From assembly GCA_022791495.1 (NCBI GenBank), contig JAAVZE010000012.1, positions 1-41,554 on the forward strand: a DNA stretch of 41,554 bases, in the 5' to 3' direction. Positions 17,059 to 25,817 of the stretch are shown here, piece by piece (position 1 is the stretch's first letter; each line of letters begins with the position of its first letter). The DNA comes from Eubacterium sp. Lineage in GTDB: Bacteria; Bacillota; Clostridia; Lachnospirales; Lachnospiraceae. Position numbers and translations under genes: made by a program. The notes under the pieces are model-generated. The model saw only the letters and a program-made list of their open reading frames with translations. It made no database searches and was not told the origin of the DNA.

Positions 17059-19134
17059 TTAATAATTTATTTTTCTCATATCCCAGGTGGTCTTACAGAT
17101 CACCTTATCAAACAATGTGAGCATGGCTGGCAGAATACAGATCACGACCAAGGTACTGATCACCGCTCCTCTCGCCAGCAGAGTCGTTATGGAACTGATC
17201 ATGTCAATGCTGGAATATACACACACACCAAAAGTGGAGGCAAAAAAACTGATACCGCTTATGATAATGGACTTAATGGAAGTTTTGTGGGCGATGGCCA
17301 CTGCTTCCTTCTTCGTCTTCCGATTTACCACCCGTTCTTTATGATAGCGGGTAGTCATCAGGATCGCATAATCCACGGTAGCTCCCAGCTGAATTGTCCC
17401 GATGACGATACTCGCCACAAAAGGCAGGCTGGTACCACTGTAATATGCAAAAGACATGTTGACAAAGATAGCAAACTCGATCACACTTACGAGGATCACC
17501 GGCAGCGAAATGGATTTGAACACCAGCAGTATGATAAGGAAGATCGCTGCGATGGAAATATAATTAACACTGGCAAGATCCACATCTGTCACATCCGCCA
17601 GATCCTTGGTCAACGGCGCCTCTCCGATCACCATGGACTCTTCACTGTATTTTTTCACAATATCATTGATCTTGGCGATCTGGGCATTCACCTCATCTGT
17701 CGCCGTCTTATAATTGGAACAGATGAACTGCAGCTCATAGTTGTCGCTCATCAGCATATCCCTGTATTTGGCGGGAATCATATCATCGGGAACACTGGCA
17801 CCGACAAAAGAATTCATCCCCAGCATCCATTTCACACCGTCAACCTTCTCGATCTCTTCCCGCATATCATTTTTCTCTTTGACAGACAGACCATTTTTCA
17901 TCAAAAGCACGTGCATGTTGTTCATATTAAATTTCTCTTCCAGTTTCTTATTGGCAACTGCCGAATCCAGCGTCTGGGGCAGGGAACTGTCGATATTATA
18001 ATAAACCTCAATGTTATTATTTCCATAAAATGCCGGGAAAAATGCAACGGCAAATATAACCAGCGCCACGATATAATGTTTGGATATGAATTTACTCGTT
18101 CTCTCAAATTTCGGGAAAATATCTCTGTGGGTGGTCTTTTCGATCCATTTATCTAATATAAGGATCATGGAAGGCAGCAGGGTAACACAGGCGATCACTC
18201 CGATCACAACTCCCTTTGCCATCACAATTCCAAGATCCTTTCCCAGAGCAAAGGTCATAAAACAGAGCGCCACAAAACCAGCTACCGTCGTCACCGAACT
18301 TCCGACCACAGACTTGAAGGTATTTCCAATGGCATGTGCCATGGCGCGGTCTTTGTCTCCCTCAAACCGGATTTTATTTGCCTGGTAGCTCTCCAGCAGG
18401 AAGATGGAATAATCCATCGTCACTCCCAGCTGCAGCACCGCCGTCAGCGCCTCCGTGATGTAAGAAATCTCTCCGAGGAAAATATTGCTCCCCAGATTGT
18501 AGAGAATGGAAACCCCGATGCCAAGAAGAAAGATTACAGGGGTAACAAGGGATTCCATCGTCAGCAGGAGAACCAGCAGGGACAATGTCGCTGCGATCAC
18601 CACATAGATGGGCATCTCTGCCAGCGCCAGATTTTTGATGTCTGTCACCACGCCGGACATGCCGCTGATAAATGCCTGGTCTTTCACAATCTCTCGCATC
18701 TCCGTGACAGCTCCCATGGTATCGTCGGAAGATGTGGTATCGTCAAACAGGGCGATCATCATGGTGGCGTCGCCGTTAAAAAGCGCTTCTTTCAGATCAC
18801 CTGGAAGCATCTCTGTGGGTAGTGAAATATCCGCCACAGAATCATACCAGATAATCTTCTCTACATGCTCCACATCCTGTAGTTTTTCTTTAAGTTTCAC
18901 CACATCCTTGTTTTCCATATGTTCTACCACGATCATGGAAAATGCCCCCATGCCAAACTCATCTACCATGATATCCTGTCCTTCCACCGTCTCCAGTGTG
19001 TTGGGAAGATAACTGAGAACATCATAGTTTACCCTCGTCATGCTCTTCCCAATCACAGACGGAATGATAAGCAGAATACCAATGATAAGTATGATATATT
19101 TGTGTCTCGTAACAAATTTGCCAAACCTATTCAT
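17059..19134 (-). CDS. MMPL/RND-family membrane transporter
   Basis: This proton-driven exporter of the RND superfamily (lipid, peptide or drug substrates in relatives) sits in the cytoplasmic membrane. The 691-aa protein shows a duplicated layout. Each half has one leading helix, a large extracytoplasmic loop and a five-helix bundle. The first half has KFVTRHKYIILIIGILL, then a helix with TAVLQLGVTMDYSIFLLESY (conserved GVTMDYSIFLL). The second half has GTIQLGATVDYAILMTTRY. The Asp-Tyr pairs match the proton-relay positions of MMPL proteins. ATG 19134 with GGAGGCAATAAGT is chosen over an upstream ATG at 19188, which would overlap the operator. It is first in the operon with the heptad-repeat gene and tetR. 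Confidence 0.93.
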   Translation of the reverse strand: MNRFGKFVTRHKYIILIIGILLIIPSVIGKSMTRVNYDVLSYLPNTLETVEGQDIMVDEFGMGAFSMIVVEHMENKDVVKLKEKLQDVEHVEKIIWYDSVADISLPTEMLPGDLKEALFNGDATMMIALFDDTTSSDDTMGAVTEMREIVKDQAFISGMSGVVTDIKNLALAEMPIYVVIAATLSLLVLLLTMESLVTPVIFLLGIGVSILYNLGSNIFLGEISYITEALTAVLQLGVTMDYSIFLLESYQANKIRFEGDKDRAMAHAIGNTFKSVVGSSVTTVAGFVALCFMTFALGKDLGIVMAKGVVIGVIACVTLLPSMILILDKWIEKTTHRDIFPKFERTSKFISKHYIVALVIFAVAFFPAFYGNNNIEVYYNIDSSLPQTLDSAVANKKLEEKFNMNNMHVLLMKNGLSVKEKNDMREEIEKVDGVKWMLGMNSFVGASVPDDMIPAKYRDMLMSDNYELQFICSNYKTATDEVNAQIAKINDIVKKYSEESMVIGEAPLTKDLADVTDVDLASVNYISIAAIFLIILLVFKSISLPVILVSVIEFAIFVNMSFAYYSGTSLPFVASIVIGTIQLGATVDYAILMTTRYHKERVVNRKTKKEAVAIAHKTSIKSIIISGISFFASTFGVCVYSSIDMISSITTLLARGAVISTLVVICILPAMLTLFDKVICKTTWDMRKINY

Positions 19135-19173
19135 ACTTATTGCCTCCTTCATATTTAATGCTTTTCCACAAAA

Positions 19174-19188
19174 ATGACCATTAGTCAT
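19174..19188. promoter_or_regulatory. Operator-like palindrome O2 (TetR)
   Basis: ATGACCATTAGTCAT is a near-perfect palindrome in the leader of the MMPL gene, about 40 bp upstream of its ATG. It is the inverted copy of the site at 19219-19233. Binding by the TetR protein encoded at 14416-15021 is inferred from position. Confidence 0.7.
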
Positions 19189-19204
19189 TTTAATTTACGC
19201 ACTT

Positions 19205-19233
19205 AGTGTAGCACAAAAATGACTAATGGTCAA
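19205..19233 (-). promoter_or_regulatory. MMPL operon promoter with overlapping operator O1
   Basis: On the minus strand TTGACC, 17 bp and TACACT form the promoter. The -35 hexamer lies inside the operator ATGACTAATGGTCAA (19219-19233). A repressor bound here would occlude RNA polymerase, and the second site at 19174-19188 lies just downstream of the start point. Confidence 0.75.
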
Positions 19234-19246
19234 TATCTAATTTAAA

Positions 19247-19303
19247 AAAATTTCCACCTGGGCGGCTGCTTGAATCAAGCCACCACACAGGTGGAAATTT
19301 TAT
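19247..19303 (-). terminator. Terminator of the Big_2-GDPD gene
   Basis: The arms AAATTTCCACCTG and CAGGTGGAAATTT flank an internal GGCGGCT/AGCCACC pair. The structure lies about 10 bp past the stop at 19309, with an AT-rich tail on both sides, so it could act for either strand. Confidence 0.75.
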
Positions 19304-19308
19304 CGTTT

Positions 19309-20922
19309 TTATGATTTCAGCAAATATTCCGTCGTCACCATGTCTACGCTAAAATCCCTGACAAGCTCACAGGCACGGGATACAGAATTTACAGTCCATA
19401 CATTTACTTTCCTCCCGTTGTCATGTAGAAGAGATACATCCGAAGCAGTGAGAAGTGTATGTCTGGCATCCAGGTCAATCTGGTTTTGGATGCACCAGTT
19501 GATAACACTGCTGCTGACTGGGTCAAGTTTATTGTCACTTTCTGCCCCATATACATATTGAAGGCCTTCTTTGAAAACCCCTTCGATCTTTTTCAGGGTA
19601 AGGAGATTAGATTTGTGTACGCTGATAAAGTATGTACGTTCCAGTAATCCCCTTTTTTTAACCTGATTCACGATCTCTTTGAGCTCCTTTTCCGTATACT
19701 CTACTTTAAGCTCAATAAATGGATGCACCGTGCTGCTGGTAGAAAGGATATTCAAATACTCTTCCAGAGTGGGCACCGTCAGATCGGGATAAAGAGAGAT
19801 ATTACGTCCCCCTGTAATCTTAAATTTTTTCAGCTGCTGCAGATCCAGATTGGATATATCCAGATTATAACCGCACATACGATTCAGATCTGCGTCGTGC
19901 ATGATCACAAAATTTCCATCATAGGTCTTTCTCAGGTCGCACTCAACCCCATAAAATCCATTTTTGACCGCCAGTTCAAATGCCACTGTCGTATTTTCCG
20001 GCGCCTCCGAACTATAGCCCCGGTGTGCAATCAATTTTTCATTCTGAAGTTCCACCTTAAATACCTCCACTTCTACTGCAGCCGAAGCTCTGCCATCAGC
20101 CGCATCTACCCGGATCGTCGCTGTACCGGTATTTACTCCTGTGACCACTCCCAACTGGGACACCTTCGCCACCGCTGGGTTTGAACTAGTATAGCGAACA
20201 TCACGGTTAGAGGCATTAGAAGGCTGCACAGAGGCATTGATGGTCACCGTTTTTCCCACCTCCAGCTGGATCTTCCCCTCGGCATCCAAACGCACAGACT
20301 GGGATGGAACCCGCACGTTTACCCGGCAGGAGGCCTTCTTGCCAGAACCGTCCGTGCTGTAAGCCGTGATTGTCGCTGTTCCTTTGGATTTACCATAGAC
20401 GATTCCTGATCTGGATACCGTAGCCGCACTTTTATTAGAAGTCCGGTATTTAACCTTCTTGATCGTAGCCTGAGAAGGGGATACTTTTGTTCCAAGGCTG
20501 GCGGATGAGCCCACATCAAGATCCATGGCGTTTCCCTGTATCTTTACCTGATTCACTTTTTTCCCCACACGTACCTGAAGTTTTGCAAATTTGCCCGATT
20601 TATCCTTTGCCCTGGCCGTGATCGTAGCTTTTCCATATTTTTTTCCACGGATCACACCTTTTTGATTTACCGAAACAACTTTTTTTCTGGAACTGGTCCA
20701 TTTTAATTTTTTATTCACACCTTTTTGGGGCTTAAACTTTACCGAAAGCTTCTTTTTTTCCCGTTTATTGATAAGAAGATATTTCCCAGAAAACTTAAAT
20801 TTTACGGAAGATACCTTTTTCGTCCCCGCCTCTGATATGGCAGTATTCATTCCCGACATAAAAAATCCGAAGGCTGCTGCTGCAAGTCCTGCCCGTATTA
20901 TATTTTTCCAATTCACTCTCAT
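19309..20922 (-). CDS. Secreted Big_2-domain protein with glycerophosphodiester phosphodiesterase domain
   Basis: The enzyme domain would release glycerol-3-phosphate from glycerophosphodiesters or teichoic-acid-like polymers outside the cell. The 537-aa protein begins with a signal peptide (AGLAAAAFGFFMSGM). Three bacterial Ig-like Big_2 domains follow at about 30-285, each with a motif such as VSVNQKGVIRG, VSRSGIVYGKSKGTATIT or VSQLGVVTGVNTGTATI. A GDPD domain (about 293-537) retains its catalytic landmarks: IAHRGYSSEAPENT, VECDLRKTYDG and MHDADLNRMCG. ATG 20922 follows GGAGAGGAAGAGTA. The longer frame up to 20982 lacks such a site. An extended -10 (TGCTATAAT; 21011-21019) lies upstream. 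Confidence 0.88.
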   Translation of the reverse strand: MRVNWKNIIRAGLAAAAFGFFMSGMNTAISEAGTKKVSSVKFKFSGKYLLINKREKKKLSVKFKPQKGVNKKLKWTSSRKKVVSVNQKGVIRGKKYGKATITARAKDKSGKFAKLQVRVGKKVNQVKIQGNAMDLDVGSSASLGTKVSPSQATIKKVKYRTSNKSAATVSRSGIVYGKSKGTATITAYSTDGSGKKASCRVNVRVPSQSVRLDAEGKIQLEVGKTVTINASVQPSNASNRDVRYTSSNPAVAKVSQLGVVTGVNTGTATIRVDAADGRASAAVEVEVFKVELQNEKLIAHRGYSSEAPENTTVAFELAVKNGFYGVECDLRKTYDGNFVIMHDADLNRMCGYNLDISNLDLQQLKKFKITGGRNISLYPDLTVPTLEEYLNILSTSSTVHPFIELKVEYTEKELKEIVNQVKKRGLLERTYFISVHKSNLLTLKKIEGVFKEGLQYVYGAESDNKLDPVSSSVINWCIQNQIDLDARHTLLTASDVSLLHDNGRKVNVWTVNSVSRACELVRDFSVDMVTTEYLLKS

Positions 20923-21057
20923 TACTCTTCCTCTCCTGACAACACGGAAAACGCGACAAATTCCGTCACTAGCCCCGCTCAAAGATCTTATGCAGAAAGC
21001 ATACTTTATAATTATAGCATTTTATTGTCATTTCTGCTACCATTCCCCATAAAAAAT

Positions 21058-21160
21058 TTTATACCACCAGCGTCACGCTTTGGGAAACCGCCCTGGTCAG
21101 GTTCGTGCTGAACAAGCGCCACCGACGCTTAACACCGCTGCTTCATGGCTTTACCTTCAC
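21058..21160. other. Unassigned GC-rich intergenic stretch with small inverted repeats
   Basis: This lies between the extended -10 promoter of the GDPD gene and the terminator of the FN3 gene. It contains short hairpins (AGCG/CGCT, GTTC/GAAC, GCGTCGGTGGCGC) and is much more GC-rich than the flanks. It could be a small RNA on either strand, but I matched it to no known family; it lacks the SRP RNA core. Confidence 0.3.
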
Positions 21161-21161
21161 G

Positions 21162-21194
21162 TTAAAAAGAGCTGCCCCATGGACAGCCCTTTTT
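21162..21194. terminator. Bidirectional terminator after the FN3 gene
   Basis: Hairpin arms AGGGCTGTCC and GGGGCAGCTCT around CATG are flanked by A5 on one side and T5 on the other, so it works on both strands. On the minus strand it starts about 10 bp past the FN3 gene stop. Confidence 0.85.
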
Positions 21195-21203
21195 ATATAC
21201 ATT

Positions 21204-22415
21204 CTAGTACGCCTTACCTACGTAATAGGTATCACTCTTAACGGATTTCTTTCCATCTTTCAAGTTAGCAACAACCTTTACATAATAAGTTTTGTTCTTT
21301 TTGATCTTTGATTTGCCACACTTGCGAATGGTAAGACTGCTGGATTTACTGCTGAGAGTCTTCACCTTCTTGTAACCGCCCTTTTCCTTTGTGGAAATAG
21401 ATACGGTATAGTTCTTTGCATTGGCAACCTTTTTCCAGCTCATCTTGATACGGTTGCTGTACTTCTTGCCGCTGACTGTCTGGTATACAAAATACCTGTA
21501 GCCGGACCAGTCACCATAAATCTTTTCATTGCCATAGGTTGCATAGAAACGGCAGCGGTATTTGTAAGCTGTGTTTCTCTTTACAGCAAATCTGTTACTG
21601 GAGCTGGTAGCGGTAAATACCTTCTTGTTGCCCTTCATTGTATAAACTTCAATCTCATATCCGTTGGCAGATTTGGACGGATCTGTTGCTCCAAAGTAGG
21701 CAACATTAATATTGTAGTAAATATTGGTAAGCCCAAAGTTTGCTGTAGACGGTTTCACCGGTTTATTTGGTTTCGTATAAACATTAGATAATATACGATA
21801 GCTGTCAAAAGCAGCATATCCGGCATCTGTCGTTCTCACTGGTACTACCTGAATGGAATATGAATTTCCTGGTGCCAGACCATTCCTTACAAATGTAGTA
21901 TTGGTCACTGTACCAAGCAGGGTCTTTGTTGTACCATCATATACGTTATAAGAAGTTGCTCCCGGACACGGTGTCCATGTAATCGTAAGAGAAGTAGCTG
22001 TCGCATCCGCCACTGTAAGCGCCCCCATCTGAGCTGCATCCGGTGCTGTCGCTACCTGAATCGGCTGAGACCAGTCGCTGAACTGATACTCTGTATAGTC
22101 AGAAGTATCTGCCGCTCTGACGCGTACATAATATGTAGAACCAGCACTCAACTGACTAATGATGGTTTCTGGTCTGAGACTATAGTCATATTTACCTTCT
22201 GACCATCCGGAAACGCCATCCGCACTCCAGGAATAGAAATACGTGTCCGCATTTGGAACCGCATTCCATACAATCTTAACAGCATTTTTGTCAGCATCTG
22301 TCTGGTGAACTCCCTGTGGTACAGCCAGTTCTGCTGCACTCGCTGTATTTGGCATAACAGCTGCCGCAGCCATCAAAAATACAAATGTTACCATTGCCTT
22401 GATATAGTTTTTCAT
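21204..22415 (-). CDS. Secreted fibronectin type III repeat protein
   Basis: This 403-aa exported protein has a signal peptide (MKNYIKAMVTFVFLMAAAAV with cleavage likely after ASA). Several fibronectin type III-like modules follow: about 30-125 (VKIVWNAVPNADTYFYSWS), 130-220 (SLTITWTPCPGATSYNVYDG) and further modules ending RIKMSWKKVANAKNYTVSIS and TYYVKVVANLK. No catalytic domain, LPXTG or SLH anchor is visible. ATG 22415 has GGAG nine bases upstream. The 142-bp region 22416-22557 before the upstream gene is AT-rich and should contain the promoter. A carbohydrate- or wall-binding role is inference only. Confidence 0.82.
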   Translation of the reverse strand: MKNYIKAMVTFVFLMAAAAVMPNTASAAELAVPQGVHQTDADKNAVKIVWNAVPNADTYFYSWSADGVSGWSEGKYDYSLRPETIISQLSAGSTYYVRVRAADTSDYTEYQFSDWSQPIQVATAPDAAQMGALTVADATATSLTITWTPCPGATSYNVYDGTTKTLLGTVTNTTFVRNGLAPGNSYSIQVVPVRTTDAGYAAFDSYRILSNVYTKPNKPVKPSTANFGLTNIYYNINVAYFGATDPSKSANGYEIEVYTMKGNKKVFTATSSSNRFAVKRNTAYKYRCRFYATYGNEKIYGDWSGYRYFVYQTVSGKKYSNRIKMSWKKVANAKNYTVSISTKEKGGYKKVKTLSSKSSSLTIRKCGKSKIKKNKTYYVKVVANLKDGKKSVKSDTYYVGKAY

Positions 22416-22557
22416 TAACCATAACTCCTTTCTTCTCGGGCATCGGCAAAACGCCCGCTGCTTAAAGTACTTTTTCCTTGAAATCATTTCTTAAATATAT
22501 AAGAATATTTCATAATAAATTCTACTTCTAAACAGGGGCGTTGTCAATCATTTTTCT

Positions 22558-23949
22558 TTACTTTGATGAAAAGATGTCCTCCAAAAATACTACATAACCT
22601 TTTTTCGTCTCATATACATCGGCCTTGCTGACGATCTCCCAGGGCGCATGCATATTCAGCACAGCGACGCCGCAGTCGATCACTTCCATACCATAAAGTG
22701 CCATAATGTAAGCGATGGTTCCCCCACCTCCCACATCTACCTTTCCCAGCTCTGCCGTCTGATATGCCACTTTTTTATCCTCCAGAATACGGCGGATCCC
22801 CGCAAAATACTCTGCATTGGCATCGTTACTGCCGGACTTCCCTCTGGCGCCGGTAAATTTATTAAAGACCATTCCCTTCCCAAAGTAAGCTGCATTTTTC
22901 GGTTCATAAGCAGCTTTAAACGTTGGATCAAAGGCAGCGCTGACATCGGAAGAAAGCATTTTAGAATTCGAGAGACATCTCCGAAGCGCCAGCTCACTGT
23001 AATCTCCCATGCCATTTAACAGTTCTGCCACGGTATTCTCAAAGGTTTTAGACTGCATTCCGGTAGCTCCCACACTTCCAATCTCTTCTTTATCCACCAG
23101 AAGACAACAGGTCGTATATTCGGTATCCTCTACCTCCAGCATCGCTTTTAGGGATGTAAAGGCACAAACTCTGTCATCCTGCCCATACCCCATAATCATG
23201 CTGGCATCGATGCCTGATTCTCTCGCCTTTCCTGCGGGCACCACTTCCAGTTCCGCCGAAAGGAAATCATCCTCTTCCATACTATATTTATCCTTAAGAA
23301 TCTCCAGCACGCTCTTTTTTACCGCTTCTTTTTCTTCACCCTTTAAAGGTATGCTTCCAAAAAGTATATCCAGTTCCTCTCCCTCGATCACTTTATTGGC
23401 TTTTTTCTCCATCCGCTCACCGGCAAGATGGATGAGAAGATCTGTCACACAAAATACTGGGTCTTTCTCATCTTCCCCTATATTGACTTCTACCACACTA
23501 CCATCCTTTTTCACAACAACACCGTGGAGTGCCAGGGGAAGTGTCACCCACTGGTATTTTTTGATACCGCCGTAATAATGGGTATCCAGATAGGCAAATC
23601 CGCCTTCCTCATACAATGGGTTCTGTTTGATATCCAGTCTCGGTGAATCAATATGGGCGCCCAGAATCGCCATTCCGTCCTCCAGCGGCCGTCTGCCAAT
23701 TTGAAACAGGGAAATCATTTTTTTCATCCCCACGGAATATACCTTGTCACCAGCCTTGATCTTTTTACCGGCTGCCACAAGATCTGCCAGATTTTCATAG
23801 CCAGCCTCTTCCGCCATACGCACCGCCAGCGCCACGCATTCCCGTTCTGTCTTTCCCTCATCCAGAAATCTTCGATATTCCTTATTCAGCTGATTCAGCT
23901 CCTTCAGTTCCTTTTTCGTATATGCCTTCCACACATTTTCCCGTTCCAT
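22558..23949 (-). CDS. M18-family zinc aminopeptidase
   Basis: This cytosolic metallo-aminopeptidase removes N-terminal residues from peptides (M18 enzymes often favour acidic or neutral residues). The 463-aa protein has the M18 metal ligands in order: His/Asp in GAHIDSPRLD (about residue 97), Asp in GQDDRVCAF, Glu pair in VDKEEIGSVG, Asp in SSDVSAAFDP and a late His in LNMHAPWE. The RBS AAAGGAGGATGAATGTAAG precedes ATG 23949. It lies 65 bp downstream of a small gene and probably ends the truA transcription unit. The family is clear; the specificity is not. Confidence 0.93.
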   Translation of the reverse strand: MERENVWKAYTKKELKELNQLNKEYRRFLDEGKTERECVALAVRMAEEAGYENLADLVAAGKKIKAGDKVYSVGMKKMISLFQIGRRPLEDGMAILGAHIDSPRLDIKQNPLYEEGGFAYLDTHYYGGIKKYQWVTLPLALHGVVVKKDGSVVEVNIGEDEKDPVFCVTDLLIHLAGERMEKKANKVIEGEELDILFGSIPLKGEEKEAVKKSVLEILKDKYSMEEDDFLSAELEVVPAGKARESGIDASMIMGYGQDDRVCAFTSLKAMLEVEDTEYTTCCLLVDKEEIGSVGATGMQSKTFENTVAELLNGMGDYSELALRRCLSNSKMLSSDVSAAFDPTFKAAYEPKNAAYFGKGMVFNKFTGARGKSGSNDANAEYFAGIRRILEDKKVAYQTAELGKVDVGGGGTIAYIMALYGMEVIDCGVAVLNMHAPWEIVSKADVYETKKGYVVFLEDIFSSK

Positions 23950-24014
23950 CTTACATTCATCCTCCTTTAGGTTACGTATTGATTAATTGTTTATTTTCTC
24001 CAGATCAGAGGGGG

Positions 24015-24257
24015 TTATTCATTAAATTCCGCGATCACATAATACCCCTTCTCATTCTGGATGATATCTTTTACCACACCCTCCCTGCTTTTCAGCCGTT
24101 CAGCAAAGGCAATGTTTCCTGACATGGCCACTGCCGGCACGATCGTATAATAATACGCACTGGGAAGCACTCCCTCTGTAACCTGGATGGGCTGTCCAGG
24201 CTCCACCAGCCCTTCCCGTTCCATTTTAAACTCCATTTCCCTCACTTGTCCCGCCAC
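24015..24257 (-). CDS. Small conserved-looking hypothetical protein
   Basis: This 80-aa protein of unknown function contains VTEGVLPSAYYYTIVPAVAMSGNI, a C-terminal AERLKSREGVVKDIIQNEKG and ends in YYVIAEFNE. The composition is that of a globular soluble protein, with no signal peptide or metal motif. The frame begins with GTG at 24257; a second GTG (24245) and an ATG (24236) are alternative starts, and the ribosome sites do not decide clearly. It sits 20 bp after truA in the same direction, so it is expressed with it. Confidence 0.65.
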   Translation of the reverse strand: MAGQVREMEFKMEREGLVEPGQPIQVTEGVLPSAYYYTIVPAVAMSGNIAFAERLKSREGVVKDIIQNEKGYYVIAEFNE

Positions 24258-24277
24258 CTTTCTTCTGTTGTAGAATA

Positions 24278-25021
24278 TTAGTCATAATACACCTTTTCCA
24301 GAAATAACCCTCTTGCCGGGGCGGTTTCTCCGGCGTAGCGGCGCTCCCTCTTTTCCAATATCTCCGGTATTTCCTCCGGCAGAAGCTTTCCTGATCCGGT
24401 CTCCACCAGTGTCCCCGTCAGGATTCTAACCATATTGTGCAGAAAACCATTTCCCTCATAAATAAAATAAATCTGGTCTTCCGTCTCCTGGATCTCTATG
24501 GTATGGATGGTTCTCACAGTGGATTTCTTTTTCGACGCCCTGGAACAAAAACTCTGAAAATCATGGGTTCCCAGGAGATGCCCTGCTGCCTTTTTCATTT
24601 TATCGATATCCAGCACATTTTCTGCCTTCCAGGCATATTTTCTCTGAAACACGCAGTCTCTGCCATACTTTATAATATGGTAGCCATACCGCTTCCCCCG
24701 GGCATTGAGCCGGCTGTGAAACCGCTCTCCTGCCCTCTCTGCGGATAAGACACGGATATCCTCCGGCAGATAATCGTTCAGATAGTCTTTTAATATACCG
24801 GGTTCCGTGGCACATTTATCTGGTAGATGTACATTAGCCACCTGTTCCAGCGCATGCACCCCAGCATCGGTGCGGCCGGCCCCCTGGATCTCCATCTCCC
24901 TGCCGGCATATACCGTCAGTACCTTCTCCAGCTTTCCCTGTATGGTCATCTCCGTCCCTTTTTGTCTCTGCCACCCTTTATACCTCGTTCCGTCATACTG
25001 TATCCTCAGCCTGTAATTCAT
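24278..25021 (-). CDS. truA: tRNA pseudouridine synthase A
   Basis: It makes pseudouridine at positions 38-40 of the tRNA anticodon arm. The 247-aa protein shows the TruA landmarks: RIQYDGTRYKGWQRQ at the N-terminus, the catalytic Asp in GAGRTDAGVHALEQVA (about residue 53), and later FHSRLNARGKRYGY, GTHDFQSFC and GNGFLHNMVR. Its start overlaps the stop of the upstream hypothetical gene by 4 bp, so translation is coupled. It is complete at both ends. Confidence 0.97.
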   Translation of the reverse strand: MNYRLRIQYDGTRYKGWQRQKGTEMTIQGKLEKVLTVYAGREMEIQGAGRTDAGVHALEQVANVHLPDKCATEPGILKDYLNDYLPEDIRVLSAERAGERFHSRLNARGKRYGYHIIKYGRDCVFQRKYAWKAENVLDIDKMKKAAGHLLGTHDFQSFCSRASKKKSTVRTIHTIEIQETEDQIYFIYEGNGFLHNMVRILTGTLVETGSGKLLPEEIPEILEKRERRYAGETAPARGLFLEKVYYD

Positions 25022-25545
25022 AACCGCTCTCCACGCTTGCCCTCAAACCGGCTTCTTATCTTTAATTCAGACATGATATAAGCATATCCGTCCACACCAT
25101 CTTCCAGTGACAGATCCAGGCTGACCGCCATATTATTTAACATGTGATCATCCAGCCTGTCTTTCATAACCTCCAGTATCTTAATCTTTTCCCGGTATGT
25201 ATCTGCATCCAGAAACCGGATCAGCCCAGACATCTGAAGATCTTCCTGACTTTCTTCCCAACCGTCCTTCCGGCGGTCTTCCTCTATCTCTTTCCCCTTC
25301 GGCTCTTTTTGAAGTTTCTCTCCCGTATTTCTCCTGGCAATTTCCAGAATCTCATCCCTGCGCTCATCCCTTTTTGAATATTTTTGGTGAAATTGCTGCT
25401 TTTCCAGCACATATACGAGATAATCCCCACTCATCTCCTGATAGCAGACTGCTTCCGTCCCCTCTGGAAGAATAAAACATTCAGATATGACCTGAACTGC
25501 TCTGCCATTCCCTCGTGAATCATAAATATCCTTTAGCATTGACAT
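25018..25545 (-). CDS. Hypothetical protein upstream of and overlapping truA
   Basis: I do not recognise this 175-aa protein. Residues 1-60 look globular (DIYDSRGNGRAVQVISECF, YLVYVLEKQQF). Residues 60-105 are highly charged and probably disordered. The C-terminal 70 residues (IRFLDADTYREKIKILEVMK, LSLEDGVDGYAYIMSELKI) look helical. No membrane segment or signal is visible. The start ATG 25545 has GGAGGGAGTGGTGAC upstream, and the promoter at 25613-25641 serves it. It heads the operon with truA, the 80-aa protein and perhaps the M18 peptidase. Confidence 0.75.
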   Translation of the reverse strand: MSMLKDIYDSRGNGRAVQVISECFILPEGTEAVCYQEMSGDYLVYVLEKQQFHQKYSKRDERRDEILEIARRNTGEKLQKEPKGKEIEEDRRKDGWEESQEDLQMSGLIRFLDADTYREKIKILEVMKDRLDDHMLNNMAVSLDLSLEDGVDGYAYIMSELKIRSRFEGKRGERL

Positions 25546-25612
25546 GTCACCACTCCCTCCTGTCCGCCTCTGGGCGAACTTTTAGAGCTGCGCTTCTCAG
25601 GCAGCCTTTTTT

Positions 25613-25641
25613 ATTTTACTCTAATTAAAATTAAAACACAA
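25613..25641 (-). promoter_or_regulatory. SigA-type promoter of the truA operon
   Basis: On the minus strand TTGTGT, 17 bp and TAAAAT lie about 65 bp upstream of the first ATG. The leader contains a GGCTGC/GCAGCT hairpin and a GTTCGCC/GGCGGAC pair. The plus-strand promoter of the aldolase gene lies immediately beyond, making this a divergent promoter region. Confidence 0.65.
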
Positions 25642-25671
25642 TTACTTTATAGATAAAATATCCATTTTTAT

Positions 25672-25699
25672 TTGACTTATGTCCAAAAAAGGGTATAAT
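25672..25699 (+). promoter_or_regulatory. SigA-type promoter of the KDPG aldolase gene
   Basis: TTGACT, 16 bp and TATAAT lead into a leader of about 110 nt. The leader has two possible hairpins (ATACC/GGTAT at about 25731-25748; GCCGGGGA/TCCCCTGGC at about 25751-25775) before the ribosome site GAAAGAAGGATT. Confidence 0.75.
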
Positions 25700-25817
25700 A
25701 AAATAGATAAATCAGAGTGTTGCTTATATATACCTTTTTATGTGGTATCCGCCGGGGACAATCTTTTCCCCTGGCATCAATATAAACGATTAATATTCAG
25801 GAAAGAAGGATTTCAAA

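Noticed and set aside
21058-21160. Possible SRP RNA, because of a GGTCAGG segment in a GC-rich intergenic stretch
   Set aside because: The conserved SRP core (GTCAGG...GGAAGCAGC in one apical stem) is not present on either strand.
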